This document shows, one piece after another, positions 43,716 to 54,458 of a stretch of 64,000 bases of DNA. The DNA lies in contig CM074758.1 in NCBI GenBank assembly GCA_037355855.1, positions 655,001 through 719,000 of the forward strand, in the 5' to 3' direction. The notes under the pieces are model-generated. The model saw only the letters and a list, made by a program, of their open reading frames with translations, was not told where the DNA came from and ran no database searches. Origin of the DNA: Pseudo-nitzschia pungens. Its lineage: Eukaryota; Bacillariophyta; Bacillariophyceae; Bacillariales; Bacillariaceae. Position numbers and translations under genes: made by a program. Within the stretch, counting starts at the first letter, position 1; the number at the start of each line of letters is the position of its first letter.

Positions 43716-44486
43716 TTGAAAAATCCATTTTCCCCTGACAACAGTGACCACCCTAAACCCAGCCAGGATGATGCTTCGACAGCCGGACGCTACAATCTTG
43801 CATGTCTTCGCTATTATCGACACTCAACAAACAGTCTCGGTCGTAATCAAAAAGCCTTTCTTAATACCATTACTTCTGATTCTGATACTGGCACAAAAAG
43901 CACCAGCGAAAAATTCATCGATACAATGACGTTCGATATTGTTACTAGAAATCTCCAAGAAAACTGTTTCCTCGACGACAATGGTATTGCGGCGTCAAAC
44001 GAGTGCATAATCGCGGGATTCCACAACAAATGCCCAGCTGGATCATCCCTAACCTACGCCAAAGAGAAGAACTCGATAGACGCGAAGATTAAGTGCCCTC
44101 TCGATTCTGTTGCGCAGTCCGATTGGAGAGAAGCTTCTCAGAAGGGACTTTGCGGTTGCGAGGCTGCGTTGTTGGATGGGGCCTGCTCTGTCTTGGTGGA
44201 AAAGATGGATTGCCAATGCTTCGCTTGTCCCTCGGGAACGAAACTCGGTTTTGCCTACAGTTGCGACCAACCGATTGTCGGTCCATGTACATCGTTTGAT
44301 TGTTATGGAAGATGCAACATGAAATACGATCCCGGTAACCTGGCGGGAGACAGAATTACATTCGCTCCGACCACTTTTCCTTCTCCCGAGGAATCAAAAC
44401 CCCCAGCCGCAAGCTTTGAAACACCAAACAACAATATCATCAGTACTGCAGTCATGGTTCTCGCATTTTTCCGGATGATAATGTAA
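43716..44486 (+). CDS. Cys-rich probably extracellular protein, 5' end unresolved
   Basis: Coding sequence is convincing from about 43920 to the stop at 44486. It contains about 15 Cys residues: LQENCFLDDNG, FHNKCPAGSS, KIKCPLDS, GLCGCEAALLDGACSVLVE, DCQCFACPSGTKLGFAYSC and FDCYGRCNMKYD. A Thr/Pro/Ser stalk (TFAPTTFPSPEESKPPA) and a short hydrophobic C-terminus (NIISTAVMVLAFFRMIM) suggest surface attachment. No in-frame ATG exists between the upstream stop at 43701 and Met at 43926, so an upstream exon carrying the signal peptide is expected but I could not locate it. Family not recognised; a disulfide-stabilised secreted domain is the best description. Confidence 0.6.
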   Translation: MKNPFSPDNSDHPKPSQDDASTAGRYNLACLRYYRHSTNSLGRNQKAFLNTITSDSDTGTKSTSEKFIDTMTFDIVTRNLQENCFLDDNGIAASNECIIAGFHNKCPAGSSLTYAKEKNSIDAKIKCPLDSVAQSDWREASQKGLCGCEAALLDGACSVLVEKMDCQCFACPSGTKLGFAYSCDQPIVGPCTSFDCYGRCNMKYDPGNLAGDRITFAPTTFPSPEESKPPAASFETPNNNIISTAVMVLAFFRMIM

Positions 44487-44735
44487 CGCAACATATTGCT
44501 TATGCTTTGCTGTGCAATTGAAGTTGTCGGCTCTTTGCTAGCGTTCGATGTTCATGATCAGAAGTATTTTCAAGTTGGAGTGAGTGCAAAAAATTAGTTT
44601 TGAGCAGGAAAATCCCAATTGTTAGTGTTCACGATATGCAAATAGCTGCAGTGATGGTAGATAACAATTGAATGTTGTATTATTTATAATAACAAAGATG
44701 GTTAAAAACAACAAGCATTAATTTCATGGCGATCG

Positions 44736-46199
44736 TTACCGTCGCCCGCCGATACTGCGGTCAGTATCGGGATCTGACGATGCGCAATTCGTATTTGTAC
44801 AACAAGCACAATCTATCCGGCAGTCTGCCTCCAATTTCCATTCTTTTCCCTCTGAAGGATCGATGGTACCACTGCTTTCAGAAGACAACAGAGATAATTC
44901 TTTCCCATTGGTTGGATCGTCCATTGGAATCATTTCTTCCCACTGACTGCATTGTTCCATACTAATACTACCGGTGAGCGAGTTGTCGTGAAGCTTGATG
45001 GAATAGAGTTTTGTCCAGTTCCACCCAAAGTTCGGCGGAACCGACCCCGTCAACGAATTTGAATGAAGCCACAGTCTGTGCATCTTTACATTTTGAGAGG
45101 AACTGGGCAACGGTCCCGTTAAATTGCAGTGATTCAAAAACAGAGTTTTCAGCGACGTTAAATCCCATAGCTCTTGCGGTATAACGCCTGTCCAAAGATT
45201 CCCTGCCAGGTCTAGCTCAATCAGGTCGCTGGTGTTCCAAACTGTTGGAAGAGTCCCCGACATCGTGTTGTCGTAGGCTCGTAGTTCTTTCAGTTCTGTC
45301 ATTACGTCGAAAAGTCTCTCAGGAATGGTGCCCCGCAACGCATTCGAAGCAATATTTAGACTTTTCAAGTTCGAAAGAGAACCTATTTCGTATGGTAGGG
45401 GCCCAGTAATATTGTTGCCAGAGAGGTCTATTTCCTCAATGACCAATTCATTATCGTCACAAGCGATGCCATGCCATTCACACTCGGAACGTTCCACATC
45501 CATCCAATTGTTCCTTTTGATCCAAAAATCGCCGTTTGTAGCGTGATAAAGGACGCAGAGAATGAATCGTTGTTGTGCTCGTCGCTCGTAATCGTTTTCT
45601 AAGGCCATTGTATTATCCGAATGAATCATCCAGTCGTGACAGTGACCTTCCGGAGTGTTCCTGTCGTGAAGATTTTCAACAGTGGTACCGAATACTTTGA
45701 GAAACGTATTGTCTAGGGTTTGGATTTCATCATCACTGTAAGAGTTGGTAAAACCTCCAAAGGAAGGGAAAAGATCCATCGTCGGTCCAGCCGATGACCC
45801 AGAACCTTCACCACTCAAAACTGCAGCGTTACTTTCCTGTGGATTGTTGCCACGTGGTTCATAGAGAAGAATAGTGAATGCCCCAACTCCAATCACAAGA
45901 ACGCATCCCAATACGATCAGTAAGTGTTTTTTGCACTTTGCGGACCTGAAGAGAGATCTGTGGGTGTGCTCGACAGCGCGGTGTTCGAAAGCTCCCCCCA
46001 GAGAAGCGTTGACGTCCGAGATATCATCTACGGCTACACCGGTCGGATGTTTTCCTGGACCCCATCGTCGGTTGCTTCTTGCACTCCCAGAGTCGGATGA
46101 AGCCACAGCTGATGCCTTGGACAAGATGCCAGCAACCGATACATCTTCGGGGATCGGGTCCAAGAAGCTTGGGCCGCCGACGCTTCCTTCCACATCCAT
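44736..46199 (-). CDS. single-pass leucine-rich-repeat membrane protein
   Basis: 487 residues. A cytosolic Ser/Asp-rich N-terminus leads to a basic stretch (RSAKCKK) and one membrane helix at about 92-113 (HLLIVLGCVLVIGVGAFTIL), so the LRR part is predicted outside or in the lumen (type II). The cap segment RRAQQRFILCVLYHATNGDF followed by WIKRNNW and CEWHGIACDDN is the typical plant-like LRR N-terminal cap. Five or six plant-type LRRs follow (LDLSGNNITGPLP pattern; LKSLNIASNALRGTIPERLF, LIELDLAGNLWTGVIPQELW). A small Cys cluster (CRIDCACCTNTNC) closes the protein. No kinase domain is present, so it is LRR-only, as is common in diatoms. Ligand unknown. The ATG at 46199 is the first in frame. 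Confidence 0.85.
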   Translation of the reverse strand: MDVEGSVGGPSFLDPIPEDVSVAGILSKASAVASSDSGSARSNRRWGPGKHPTGVAVDDISDVNASLGGAFEHRAVEHTHRSLFRSAKCKKHLLIVLGCVLVIGVGAFTILLYEPRGNNPQESNAAVLSGEGSGSSAGPTMDLFPSFGGFTNSYSDDEIQTLDNTFLKVFGTTVENLHDRNTPEGHCHDWMIHSDNTMALENDYERRAQQRFILCVLYHATNGDFWIKRNNWMDVERSECEWHGIACDDNELVIEEIDLSGNNITGPLPYEIGSLSNLKSLNIASNALRGTIPERLFDVMTELKELRAYDNTMSGTLPTVWNTSDLIELDLAGNLWTGVIPQELWDLTSLKTLFLNHCNLTGPLPSSSQNVKMHRLWLHSNSLTGSVPPNFGWNWTKLYSIKLHDNSLTGSISMEQCSQWEEMIPMDDPTNGKELSLLSSESSGTIDPSEGKEWKLEADCRIDCACCTNTNCASSDPDTDRSIGGRR

Positions 46200-47827
46200 C
46201 ACTTTGCACTGAATTAACGATTGATCAATAGAAGAACAAAAGGAAAAACTTCATCGATTGAAGTTTGAAAACAGTGAGAGCCATTCTTGATGGGCAGTGC
46301 CGAGACTGTTCTTCGTCGTTGAAGTCGTTTCCTCTTGTCATCAAAAGGTTGTGAGCTATGGGAGTCGTGCTACGAGTATATTGTTAGAATTTACTTTGTT
46401 TTCCTTACTTACTCATACCGGTATGACCATCGAGTAAGGCTTACTTGTACGTCTCACGTAAAAAATCGAATGCCGCATGGTATGAATACTTCTTGTACAC
46501 GTAGTTTTCTCATACCGGTACCAGTATTTTTTCGCACTAATTGATTGAGAAAGAAGTGTTTACTACATAAGGTTTACCGGTACTTTATTTACAACTAATT
46601 AAACATGTAACTTTCCCTGACATTAATTAATTCAACCGAAGTTCTCTGGCGTACCTCATAGCGGTAAGATAAGGTCTTACTGTATTGCACTCGTAAGCAA
46701 CAATTTTTTTCCGTATCACCTCTTCTGAATAACAAACGCAAGACACTTTTTTGGCACGACCTGATTGATTCAGTACCGTTTAAGGTGGAGTGAATGAATC
46801 GTTTCAGTTTTATCAGTGGATGAATCTTCCGTTGGTGAGTATTTTCTCAGAAAATGAAGCTAGCTAGGGCAAACGCTTTGACTTCTCAGCGCGATCACGA
46901 GAAAGGTCATAAGAAATAAGAATAGTATTTTGATGACGATTTTGATACCGACTTGTATTGCGGGTCTGAATTCTGGACAGACACGAAAAGAACGGACGTC
47001 CATCTAAATCATCATTAAGCAAAAGTACAAGCAATGGAGCAAGGTACTTCGCACTCTAGTAGTACTGGTAGCCAAAGGTGGATTATTTCCGATGATTCTC
47101 GGCGATTCCAGCAGCCTGTGTGGGCAAGAGGAAATGCAACCAGATATGAAACTATTGACTCTCCAACGCGCAACAGACGACTACTACTGCTGAAAAGACT
47201 CATTCCCCTCTCATTGCCCTTTGGATTGAAGGGATTGATGCGGATATCTCTCCCAACAATCTTGAGCAAGTTTCAACTATCTGACCAAAAAAATGCATTC
47301 CATGATATAATGAACTGTCCCACGTACAAATGTTGCGCTTGGCTGGAGTGGTTTCATTGCCAATGGTAAATGGCAAACAACACCTCAAATGCTCCACCCA
47401 TCCACTCTGAGTGAAAGATGAAACAATAGTCATGCTTTCCATTATGCGTTCACCTAAACCTTCCACATTGCATTTGGTTCTGCAACGTTGGAATTGCTAT
47501 AACATCAACCTATCCTCATTTCCACTTGTCGTACAAAGCGAGGGAGCTGTAGTCATCAAACAAAGTCTGAAAAATAGCAGAAGAGAATCTTGTCTCATGC
47601 GAAATATTTGAAGTTTGTGCCGTATGTGTTTACTCTGCACAGTACCCAAAGGTCTGACTAATGCTCATTGTTGCTATTCATTCATCAATTTGTCGCCGCA
47701 ATCTGCGTTGGAATTGGAAAACTACTTTTGTTATTTCTATTTTTGGCATACAGTAAACCAATAGTCAGAATCAGTCATCACGACGAAACTAGTCAACGAT
47801 TCGTAACGACAAATGCTAAGAAGGTGT
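46200..47827. other. intergenic region with palindromic motifs
   Basis: No supported gene. Clusters of CATACCGGTA, GTAAGGCTTACTTGTACG and ACCGGTACC lie at 46400-46460, 46508-46526 and 46572-46582. Frames near 47034-47470 are short and AT-rich. The left end contains the LRR-gene promoter, the right end the 3' region of the MsrA-like gene. Confidence 0.5.
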
Positions 47828-48982
47828 TCACCATCGGTCAGGGCATCCGGTACCCTTGATCCTTCCATCATCCAGCGCCGCATTCACCAAGTCGTTGTAG
47901 GCCCTTCCGTATGCCGGACTCTGGAAGTCGTTGTGGTATTGATGATAAACCTCTGCCTGGTAAAAGGGGAACTTGGTCGAATCGTACACATAAACGACTT
48001 GTTTTCCAAGCGTGTCGGGATCGTTGCCCTTTCCTTCTAGCAACTTGTATCCGGCTTTCTCGGCAGCTGCTTCGACGGACGGGTAACTCGCGTGCTTCAT
48101 GCCACCTGGAAGACCGATCAAACTTCGGTACTCGGCACCGCGGTCCATGGGATCCACGCGATCTATTTTGGAAAATCAATTCGTTGTTTCATTGCATGGA
48201 TGGATCAAAGCATGAGCATGGCGCGAAAAACAGAACAAACGAAAACGCGCACGCAATGAGAACGAACATTCCTCCCGTGTTGATTTGATTTTTCATTCAT
48301 TCGTCGAGTACATACCTTTCGTCTTGGGGTTGTACAGAGAAAAGTAGAGCTCGGAAAAGTCACCGATCTTGCTTTGTGGGATGTTCATGCCAACAACTTC
48401 ACCATGGCCCAGCTTTCCGTAATCAGCAATACCTTGGAAGTTGTGGTAGCACACTCGTCCCTCCTTATCGGTGGACTTTCCCCCCGGCGTATCCAGCAGC
48501 GGAAGTGTATTGGTTCGGTCCTCGGCCCAAGATTTCCTTTTCTCCTTGTTCGACGAATTCGTGTTGAATGTGCCAAAAGCACTGTTTGTCGTGTGGATAG
48601 TAACCAAACAAATCGAAAATGCATGAGACACGCAAACAGAGTCGCTGACACTGCAACATCGGAGGAAAGCCATTCACGACCAGTGTAGTATTCCGAATCC
48701 GAAACTTACACCGACTCCAAAATAGCAAGGAGTGTCGACATCATCGTCGGCCAAAGCGACCTGGGGATTGACGCCTCCCAAAAGAGCACCGGCCGAGAGG
48801 GCCGCAGCCGCACGGAGCAGATTCCGGCGCGAGTTCGTTGCCACGCTTTCGGTTTGGTGATCGGAAGCAGACCTTGTCGACGGCGCGGTATTTTTGCCGC
48901 CGATGCTGTAGCCGTGTCCACCCTGGACGAGGAAGAGGCACGAAACAACTAGGGTGTTGGCTACGGAAACAACGAATTTCAT
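47828..48982 (-). CDS. MSRA: plastid-targeted MsrA-like methionine sulfoxide reductase, three exons, one frame break
   Basis: About 290 residues. Exons: 48710-48982, 48316-48581, 47828-48162 (donors GTAAGT and GTATGT). Exon 1 encodes a signal peptide (MKFVVSVANTLVVSCLFLVQ), then SRRNLLRAAAALSAGALLGG ending ALADDD, a twin-arginine-type thylakoid-lumen signal; a plastid-lumen location is inferred. The MsrA core follows: catalytic Cys in YFGVGCFWHIQHEF directly at the exon 1/2 junction, TSAAGYAGGK, LGHGEVVGM and the closing DPMDRGAEYRSLIGLPGG. MsrA repairs methionine-S-sulfoxide. Within exon 2 the frame shifts by +1 at the six-base C run 48480-48485 (six G in coding sense); five G restore AGGKSTDKEGRVCYHN. 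Sequence after the core is longer than in typical MsrA (TKFPFYQAEVYHQYHNDFQ). It is a divergent member, so activity is likely but not certain. Confidence 0.83.
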
Positions 48983-49549
48983 GGTGATAACGATTGATCT
49001 CGAATTGTTGCGTCTATCGAATGAAATTCTCAAGAGGCAATACTGTAACTAGAGTAAGGTTTACTCATGGAACACGCCCTAATAATTCATTGTAGAGTTA
49101 AGATTAATTACTGTTTGATCAACTAAAACTAACAATTACGAAGTACAACACGGTACAGTAATCTTAACGAAAAGCTGATGAAGATCGTCACAGCTGACGA
49201 ACACGCAGATGTCAGCTGATAGGATCATGGTGAGAAAAATACTAATTAAGGTTAAATCTTACTGTAGGATGAGTAGATTTTTGCTCAGAAAAATGATTAG
49301 AGTTAGAGTTAAAATGAGATGGGAAACCACGTCCTGCGCGCGAGAAGGGCAGGCATGTGCGGCTCTTCGCCAATCCATAGTAGTAAGTCTTACCGTAGAT
49401 CTCTAACGTTCATATTCAGTTCATGTCTCGGAGCTACGATACAACGATCGACAATTCACTCCGATCGTACACCTACTATCCACCGCTTCGCTGTATCCGA
49501 TAGTAATCATAACACATTAGTCTTTGAAAGAGCATTACAGTATATCACA
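48983..49549. promoter_or_regulatory. bidirectional upstream region of MsrA-like and V-ATPase F genes
   Basis: 567 bases between divergent starts with GTAAGGTTTACTC-type and GTTAAATCTTACTG-type words and a single GTCAGCTGATAGGATC segment resembling one arm of the MITE family. Promoter role is by position only. Confidence 0.4.
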
Positions 49550-50411
49550 ATGGTGAGGCAAATGTACAATAATCAGGGTGGAATCGGTGCGGGTGGCAAG
49601 CGAAAGACCGGCGACAATGGACGGCGAAAGAAAGAAAATTCCAGATTTTTGAAATGACAAAGTGCGGGTCACATCTTTGTGGCGATGGCTCTCTTCTCCG
49701 AGTTTATTGCGTCAAGTAACGTTGTGTTTTTCTCATTAGAGGTTGTTATTTGTTTCTTTTATCTGCCGTCTTTTTTTGTAGGAGGTTGGAAAGCTAGTAG
49801 CAGTCATCGGAGATGAGGTAAGGAAAGCCTGAGTTATGTCTTCGTGTCGATGAAGTCTCTCACCGCGAAAGCATTGCGGAAGATAAGAAAGACTGTTGAT
49901 GATTGTTTGCAGGCGTGTTTTATGCTCTCTGGAAGTTATTCCTACCCGCGAAACTATGCCTTTGCCAAGTTTCAAACGTTGGTGACAGAAAATTTCCTTC
50001 GGCGTAGATGGGAAAATGGTGTTACAGTCTCTCGGTACGAAGTGGAGTGTACATCCATCCTCTCACAATATTTGCTTTTTCACGCGCTACAAAATTTATC
50101 AGGACACTGTCACTGGTTTCTTGTTGGCAGGTGTTGGGCACAGAACGGCTGAAGGATCGAATTTCTTGATTGTTAAGCAAGACACCCCACTGACACAGGT
50201 CGAAGAAGCCTTCAAAAGCCTGTCGTCGAGAGAAGATGTTGGAATTATCCTAATCAACCAACACATTGCTGGCGAAATCAGACACGTCCTCAAGGACTAC
50301 AACCAAACTATTCCCACAGTCCTCGAAATCCCATCGAAGGAACATCCTTATGATCCAGAACAAGATTACATCATGCAGCGCGTCAACATGTACCTTGGTG
50401 GAAGCAGCTAG
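49550..50411 (+). CDS. ATP6V1F: V-type H+-ATPase subunit F, three exons
   Basis: Peripheral V1 stalk subunit of the vacuolar proton pump. Proposed exons: 49550-49552 (the ATG alone), 49782-49817 and 50103-50411, giving 115 residues, near the usual 119. Exon 2 encodes EVGKLVAVIGDE and exon 3 starts DTVTGFLLAGVGHRTAEGSN, then EDVGIILINQHIAGEIRHVL and VLEIPSKEHPYDPEQDYIMQ, which match the family along the whole length. Exon 2 must be joined in phase 0; the only phase-0 GT in the upstream ATG frame is the GTGAGG directly after the ATG at 49550, so the start codon sits alone on its coding exon. Unspliced, that ATG would encode a 35-residue peptide rich in Lys/Arg/Gly. Exons 2 and 3 are firm; exon 1 is inferred. 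Confidence 0.88.
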
Positions 50412-50604
50412 GGAACCAAACTTTTTTTGATTTCTTTCTGGAGGGATGGATAAAAAACAAAATGTGTCCAAATGTAATATGTTCTTGATTTCTATATCTT
50501 GTGCTAGTTCGATCTGTCTTGTGATAAGTGCAGTTCTTTTTCAGAAAGTCCAACCCAGCTGCGTCTCCCATAGGCAGATCCATTCTGGCTTTCAAAGGAA
50601 TTGT

Positions 50605-53600
50605 CTATTTTTTCAGCATGAAGGAATGGATCTCGTGACAGAATGATTCGAATTTTTTCTTGAAGAGGATCCGATTCTTTCGACCTTCGTGGCCTTTCGA
50701 GTTCGTAATCTTAGCAATGATGTCGGTCTGGATGAGCATCTCGAAATTGGAGATGAGGCGTTGCTGATTTTCCGGTGGGACCTGTTGGGCGATTCCGTGA
50801 ACAACGCGGCCAAAACCGTTGATATCGATCGCCGCGAGCGGCAGCAGTGCCATGCCGGCCGCTTCGAGTCGGTCCCAAATGCAATTTTGAAAAATGACCT
50901 CGGTGAGCAATCGTCGGGTGCACTTGTCAATAAGACCTTCGCTATTTGGAGGGGTGGCAACAATGTGAACGTCCAGGACTCTGCTGCTCAAATGCTCCTT
51001 GGCGATTCCAGCGATCCCTTGCAAACTAGATTTTGCAATGCTGGCATCGTGATATGTCATCCCGTAGAGCAAAGATTCTAAGAGTGCATCGAATAATTCA
51101 TAGGGAAGTATCTTTAACTGACTGGCATAGGACTCCAGCATGAACCCAACCAGCTGCAAAAATTGAGAACAGAGTGTCGGGTACTGAAGGAGACCGCGCG
51201 TCATCAATGGCAATATCTGTTGAAGACCGACAAATATCATTTCGGAGACCTTGCTCGAATCTATGGACTGCTCATCGGTGTAAAAGAAATCCTTGCTTCC
51301 CAGCTGAACAAGCAGCTCGATTGCGCAAAGAACGTCTGAATATTTTTGTTCTTCCTCTTCGGACGTGCCGCCGGTGTTCGCGATCACACGGCTGGAGGAA
51401 CAATGGTTTGCAGAGTAGCTCTTCAACAAATTGGAACTGGCCTGAAAGAGGGCAATGCACGAAGCTGAGTCGAGGCTGGAAATAAATTGATACGAGTAAT
51501 CGCGGAACAACCGCAAGAGGCCTTCGCAAATGGTCAAGTCATCGGCATAGAATTCCATCAATCCGGATAAATGTGAAAGCGACGGAGTCATGAACTTTGG
51601 AATGCGTTCCGAACCTTTCATATCGCCGGCAAGGGCAATGCCATCGTACAAGGAAATGCAAACACACGCCATTTCCTTTGCATCCATGTTGTCGGCTTTC
51701 ATCTGTTTCGTTCTGGATTGTTTGGATACAGAAGAAAAAAATATGCCGTTGAGATATCATTCATAGTCGAAACAAAACCCTTGACCAATTCAACTAGAAG
51801 GGACAACTTTGGTGCATCGTTGCACCATACTTACGATAAAACATTCACCAGGGAAGAGAAAGCATCATGAGTTGCTGTGAAGCAATCATTGACCAATGAC
51901 GCTGAAGTATCGTCGTCTTTCTCCCCACAGGCCATGAGTATCCCAGTTAATAGCTTTCCTTTGGTTTCGTACGGAAGTCGATGGAACCCTCGGAGCATAT
52001 TCATGTCCAGATTCAAGTTTTGAGCGTTGCCAGCTTTGTTGCGCATGGTTGTCTCGAACTCTTCCCGAGGCGCACTATGCCGTATCCCGCAGGTTAAGCA
52101 ATGGTAAATAACAAGTTGTCGGAATTGAGGACACGATACTATAGCTAGCCTCATGCTGGAGCCTTTTTTCGCCATGGACAGCAACATCAGAGCCGCATTC
52201 TCCTGAACCTGCCCTTCTTGGGACCAGTAGCAATTGTAATGCAAGCAGAGAGTAATGAGGAACGAAATGACTTGATGAACGTTTTCCGTATTCGACCAAG
52301 CCAATGAAATTGTGCTTGGAGTTGTTGACGACCCATATCTCTCGGGAAGGATGTAGGCTGGCGCCCACCGATTGAAAAACCATAGAAATGTTTTTGCCAA
52401 GAGCGGCGACAACCGCTGGTCATTTGGGTTGGAGGTGATTTTCGATACTTGGTATTCGGCAAACTGCTGCAATAGTTGAACGGCCGAGACGACGGCATCA
52501 CAAGCAGTCTGATTGTCCTGACAAGCCGAAAGTATTGCGTCAGGAATGACGCGGGTTTCACCTTCGTTTTCATCCGTGAGTAAGTATCCAATATACAACG
52601 TCATCAGCCTAGATTGTTCCAAAATACCAGCGGCTTCGGGGGATACAGCATTGGTTGTTGGGGAATCCCATAGTGCCTGAAGTTGTGGGATCATCTCACC
52701 GAAAAAGGCAGATAAACAGGAAAGGGAAGCTTGAAGATCCAATCGTCCAACGGCAGCCAGAGATGTCATCTCTTCTTCTAAATCAACAGCATAAATCTCT
52801 TCTCGAACTTCATCCAGATCGGTTTCGTTGGCCATCAAATATGTCTCTTCCAGATAGGCCATTTTGGTACGACATGTGACAAATTCTATGTATAAGGGTC
52901 CCAGAGTTGTTGCCAACGCAGCCTGTGCCGCCTTGCGCGATTCTTCCGATCCGGAAAACAACAACCATGGGTCACTGCACAGCAAAACAATTCCCTCCAC
53001 CAATAGTTCCAACGCTTCGTCCCGCCATTCTCGATGTTCCATGGATTCCATATCTCCTTGGACCGACTGGCATTCCTTCAGATTTTCTTGTAGCAAATAA
53101 CGTCCCAAATCGGCCATTGATTGTAATAAAGATTGCAAGAGAGGGAGCTGCACCAGGATGGTCAGCTTATAGTTGACGATGAGTCGGGATATCATGGAAA
53201 CGGTGTCCAGAAGTTCGGATGATTCTTCGTTTTGTTCCGCAACAGTTTTTGTAGAAGAAGTCAGCAGATGAAGTATTCCTTCCAATAGAAAGCTGGCAAA
53301 AGTCTTTTGGTCCTCTGGTGTAGGAAAGATTGGACCAAACAAGGATGCAAGAAGAAGAATCAGTTGTCGTATAGAATGGCTCAGTTCTGGTGACGATGAC
53401 TGCTGGCCGCTGTCATTGTGGGCCACCCGTGAGTGAACGAGGAAGATCGCCTTGACAAATTCCGGCTGAACCAAGACGGACCTCCATGCCACTGGAGGTT
53501 TGACCAAAGCACTTCCCTTGATGGCGGGGAATCCACCTGAATCCCAAGCATCTCTACCGAATTCCCACCCTATGACATCTATCGTGAGCTGTACCACCGC

Positions 53601-54458
53601 TAGTGCCAAGTCTTCCTTGGCCTTTTCAATTGTTGTGCTGCTGTTCAGCATCCCGACGATCTCGCTCAAGGCTTTCATGCTTACTTGTAGCGACCGGTCC
53701 AACCACCCCTCCGTTTCAAAAGCAGCATGGCATCGTTTGTGAAATTCTAATGGCATGTTATATTGACTGGCAGATTTTCCCGCAAATTCCCCTATCAGAA
53801 TATTGAGAAAGCCAGCGGACGACGCCATTTCGAGGCCAGGGGTTGTCATAGCCGCATCCAGGAATCGAAACAGATCTTCCTTGCCTTTGAGTTCTGGTAT
53901 TTGCAACCGCAATGACGAGAGGTTCTGGCATTGTTGATGTTGCGTGTGTATGCTTTCCATCAAGGTTTGCTCCGCTGGCGAGATTGTTTGTGTGTGTGTT
54001 CCGTCGCTAGACTCTTCGTTCCATAACCGTTTCCAAAATGAGGTCGATGCGTTGAATAACGCCAAGCGTATTGTTCTGCTAAATACTGGAGCGGTTGTGT
54101 CGGTATTGTTGTGACAGCTCCCAAGTGCCATGAAATAATCTCGGACGAGCCTTCGGAACGGTCCATAAAATCCCTTCCACTTCCTCAAGACAACGTGCCG
54201 CATGCCCGTAATGCAGTGAAACAGGAGCTCTTCGTTTTGTTGGGCCAGCATTCGTTGAGATTGCAGTTGAGACTGCTGTGCTACGAGACCGCCGATTTCG
54301 ATAATTGTTCTCAGAAACAGAAATCTAGAATCTCCCTCGTCTCTCAGGGCTTGCAATGCAGCGTGAGCGATGGCGTTCGGGTTGGCATTGGGAGCTGCTC
54401 CGGGTTGAGGTGTTGCCAGTACCTGGCGCAGCTCGTCCATTGCAACTGTGGCCGACAT
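50605..54458 (-). CDS. XPO4: exportin-4, two exons
   Basis: 1,243-residue nuclear export receptor of the importin-beta/karyopherin family; the human protein (1,151 residues) exports eIF5A and Smad3. Exons: 51835-54458 and 50605-51712, intron 122 bases (donor GTAAGT, acceptor ATCCAG). N-terminal region: RFLFLRTIIEIGGLVAQQ and HVVLRKWKGFYGPFRRLVRD, the HEAT repeats near the Ran-binding end. C-terminal region: FVGLQQILPLMTRGLLQYP, TLCSQFLQLVGFMLESY and LLESLLYGMTYHDASIAKSS, closely following exportin-4 rather than CRM1 or exportin-7. The ATG at 54458 is the first in frame; a stop lies upstream. It converges with the V-ATPase F gene, leaving about 190 bases between the stops. Confidence 0.88.

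Noticed and set aside
49196..49230. GTCAGCTGATAGGATC resembling one MITE arm
   Set aside because: Only a single arm-like segment; no paired inverted end was found, so it is not called as an element.
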